NCBI GenBank assembly: GCA_035460985.1
Contig: DATHWC010000139.1
Span: forward strand, 1-5,551
DNA from: Lunatibacter sp035460985
GTDB lineage: Bacteria; Bacteroidota; Bacteroidia; Cytophagales; Cyclobacteriaceae
Direction: 5' to 3'
DNA: 5,551 bases
The position numbers and the translations under genes are program-made. This document shows positions 5,488-5,551 of this stretch, in pieces. Each line of letters starts with the position of its first letter. Positions within the stretch are counted from its first letter, which is position 1. Below the pieces are notes generated by a model. That model did not search any database, had not been told where the DNA came from, and saw only the letters and a list, made by a program, of their open reading frames with translations.

Positions 5488-5551
5488 GTCCTATGGATCA
5501 GTAAGATTGGTTGGTGATTCCGTAATATATATACAAGAAGGTTCGCTAAAC

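Noticed and set aside
5524..5533. TATATATATA near the right edge as a promoter or origin element
   Set aside because: It is a short simple repeat with no matching upstream element or repeats around it, and the gene it might serve is outside the window.

Overview
The window looks like a chromosomal segment from a Bacteroidota bacterium, probably an environmental cytophagalean close to Cyclobacteriaceae; that placement is a judgement from protein style, not a search. The grounds are the modest-GC, AT-rich intergenic DNA, starts with little or no Shine-Dalgarno sequence, a TAnnTTTG-type -7 box in front of the regulator gene, and the protein families present: a lipoprotein flavodoxin, an exported type-B carboxylesterase, a Tat-signal aldo/keto reductase, a small secreted fasciclin protein and an AraC-type regulator with a long N-terminal domain.

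Layout. On the + strand, three genes follow one another. They are a flavodoxin-like lipoprotein (31-657), an exported carboxylesterase with a complete Ser-Glu-His triad (763-2367), and an aldo/keto reductase region (2419-3558). On the - strand, reading toward them, lie an AraC-family regulator (5429-4530) and, 65 bases downstream of it, a secreted FAS1-domain protein (4464-3874). The two groups converge on a 315-base gene-free stretch (3559-3873) that contains several inverted repeats and no recognisable gene.

The most notable point is the aldo/keto reductase. A 39-codon open frame at 2419-2538 encodes an almost textbook twin-arginine (Tat) signal peptide and ends in TAA. The reductase body resumes in exactly the same frame 15 bases later and has no ATG start that would preserve the first strand of its barrel. 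The simplest reading is one gene of about 379 codons, a Tat-exported reductase, split by a single in-frame stop. That stop may be a real mutation, a sequence error, or a switch from an exported to a cytosolic form through the GTG at 2554.

How the genes may work together (inference). All three + strand products carry or carried an export signal: lipoprotein, Sec and Tat. They would form an envelope-located set able to hydrolyse esters and carry out redox steps on small organic molecules. The AraC regulator is the only regulator in view and could control the set, but no shared operator was found. Nothing here is a clearly new system. There is no RNA gene, CRISPR array, insertion sequence or phage gene.
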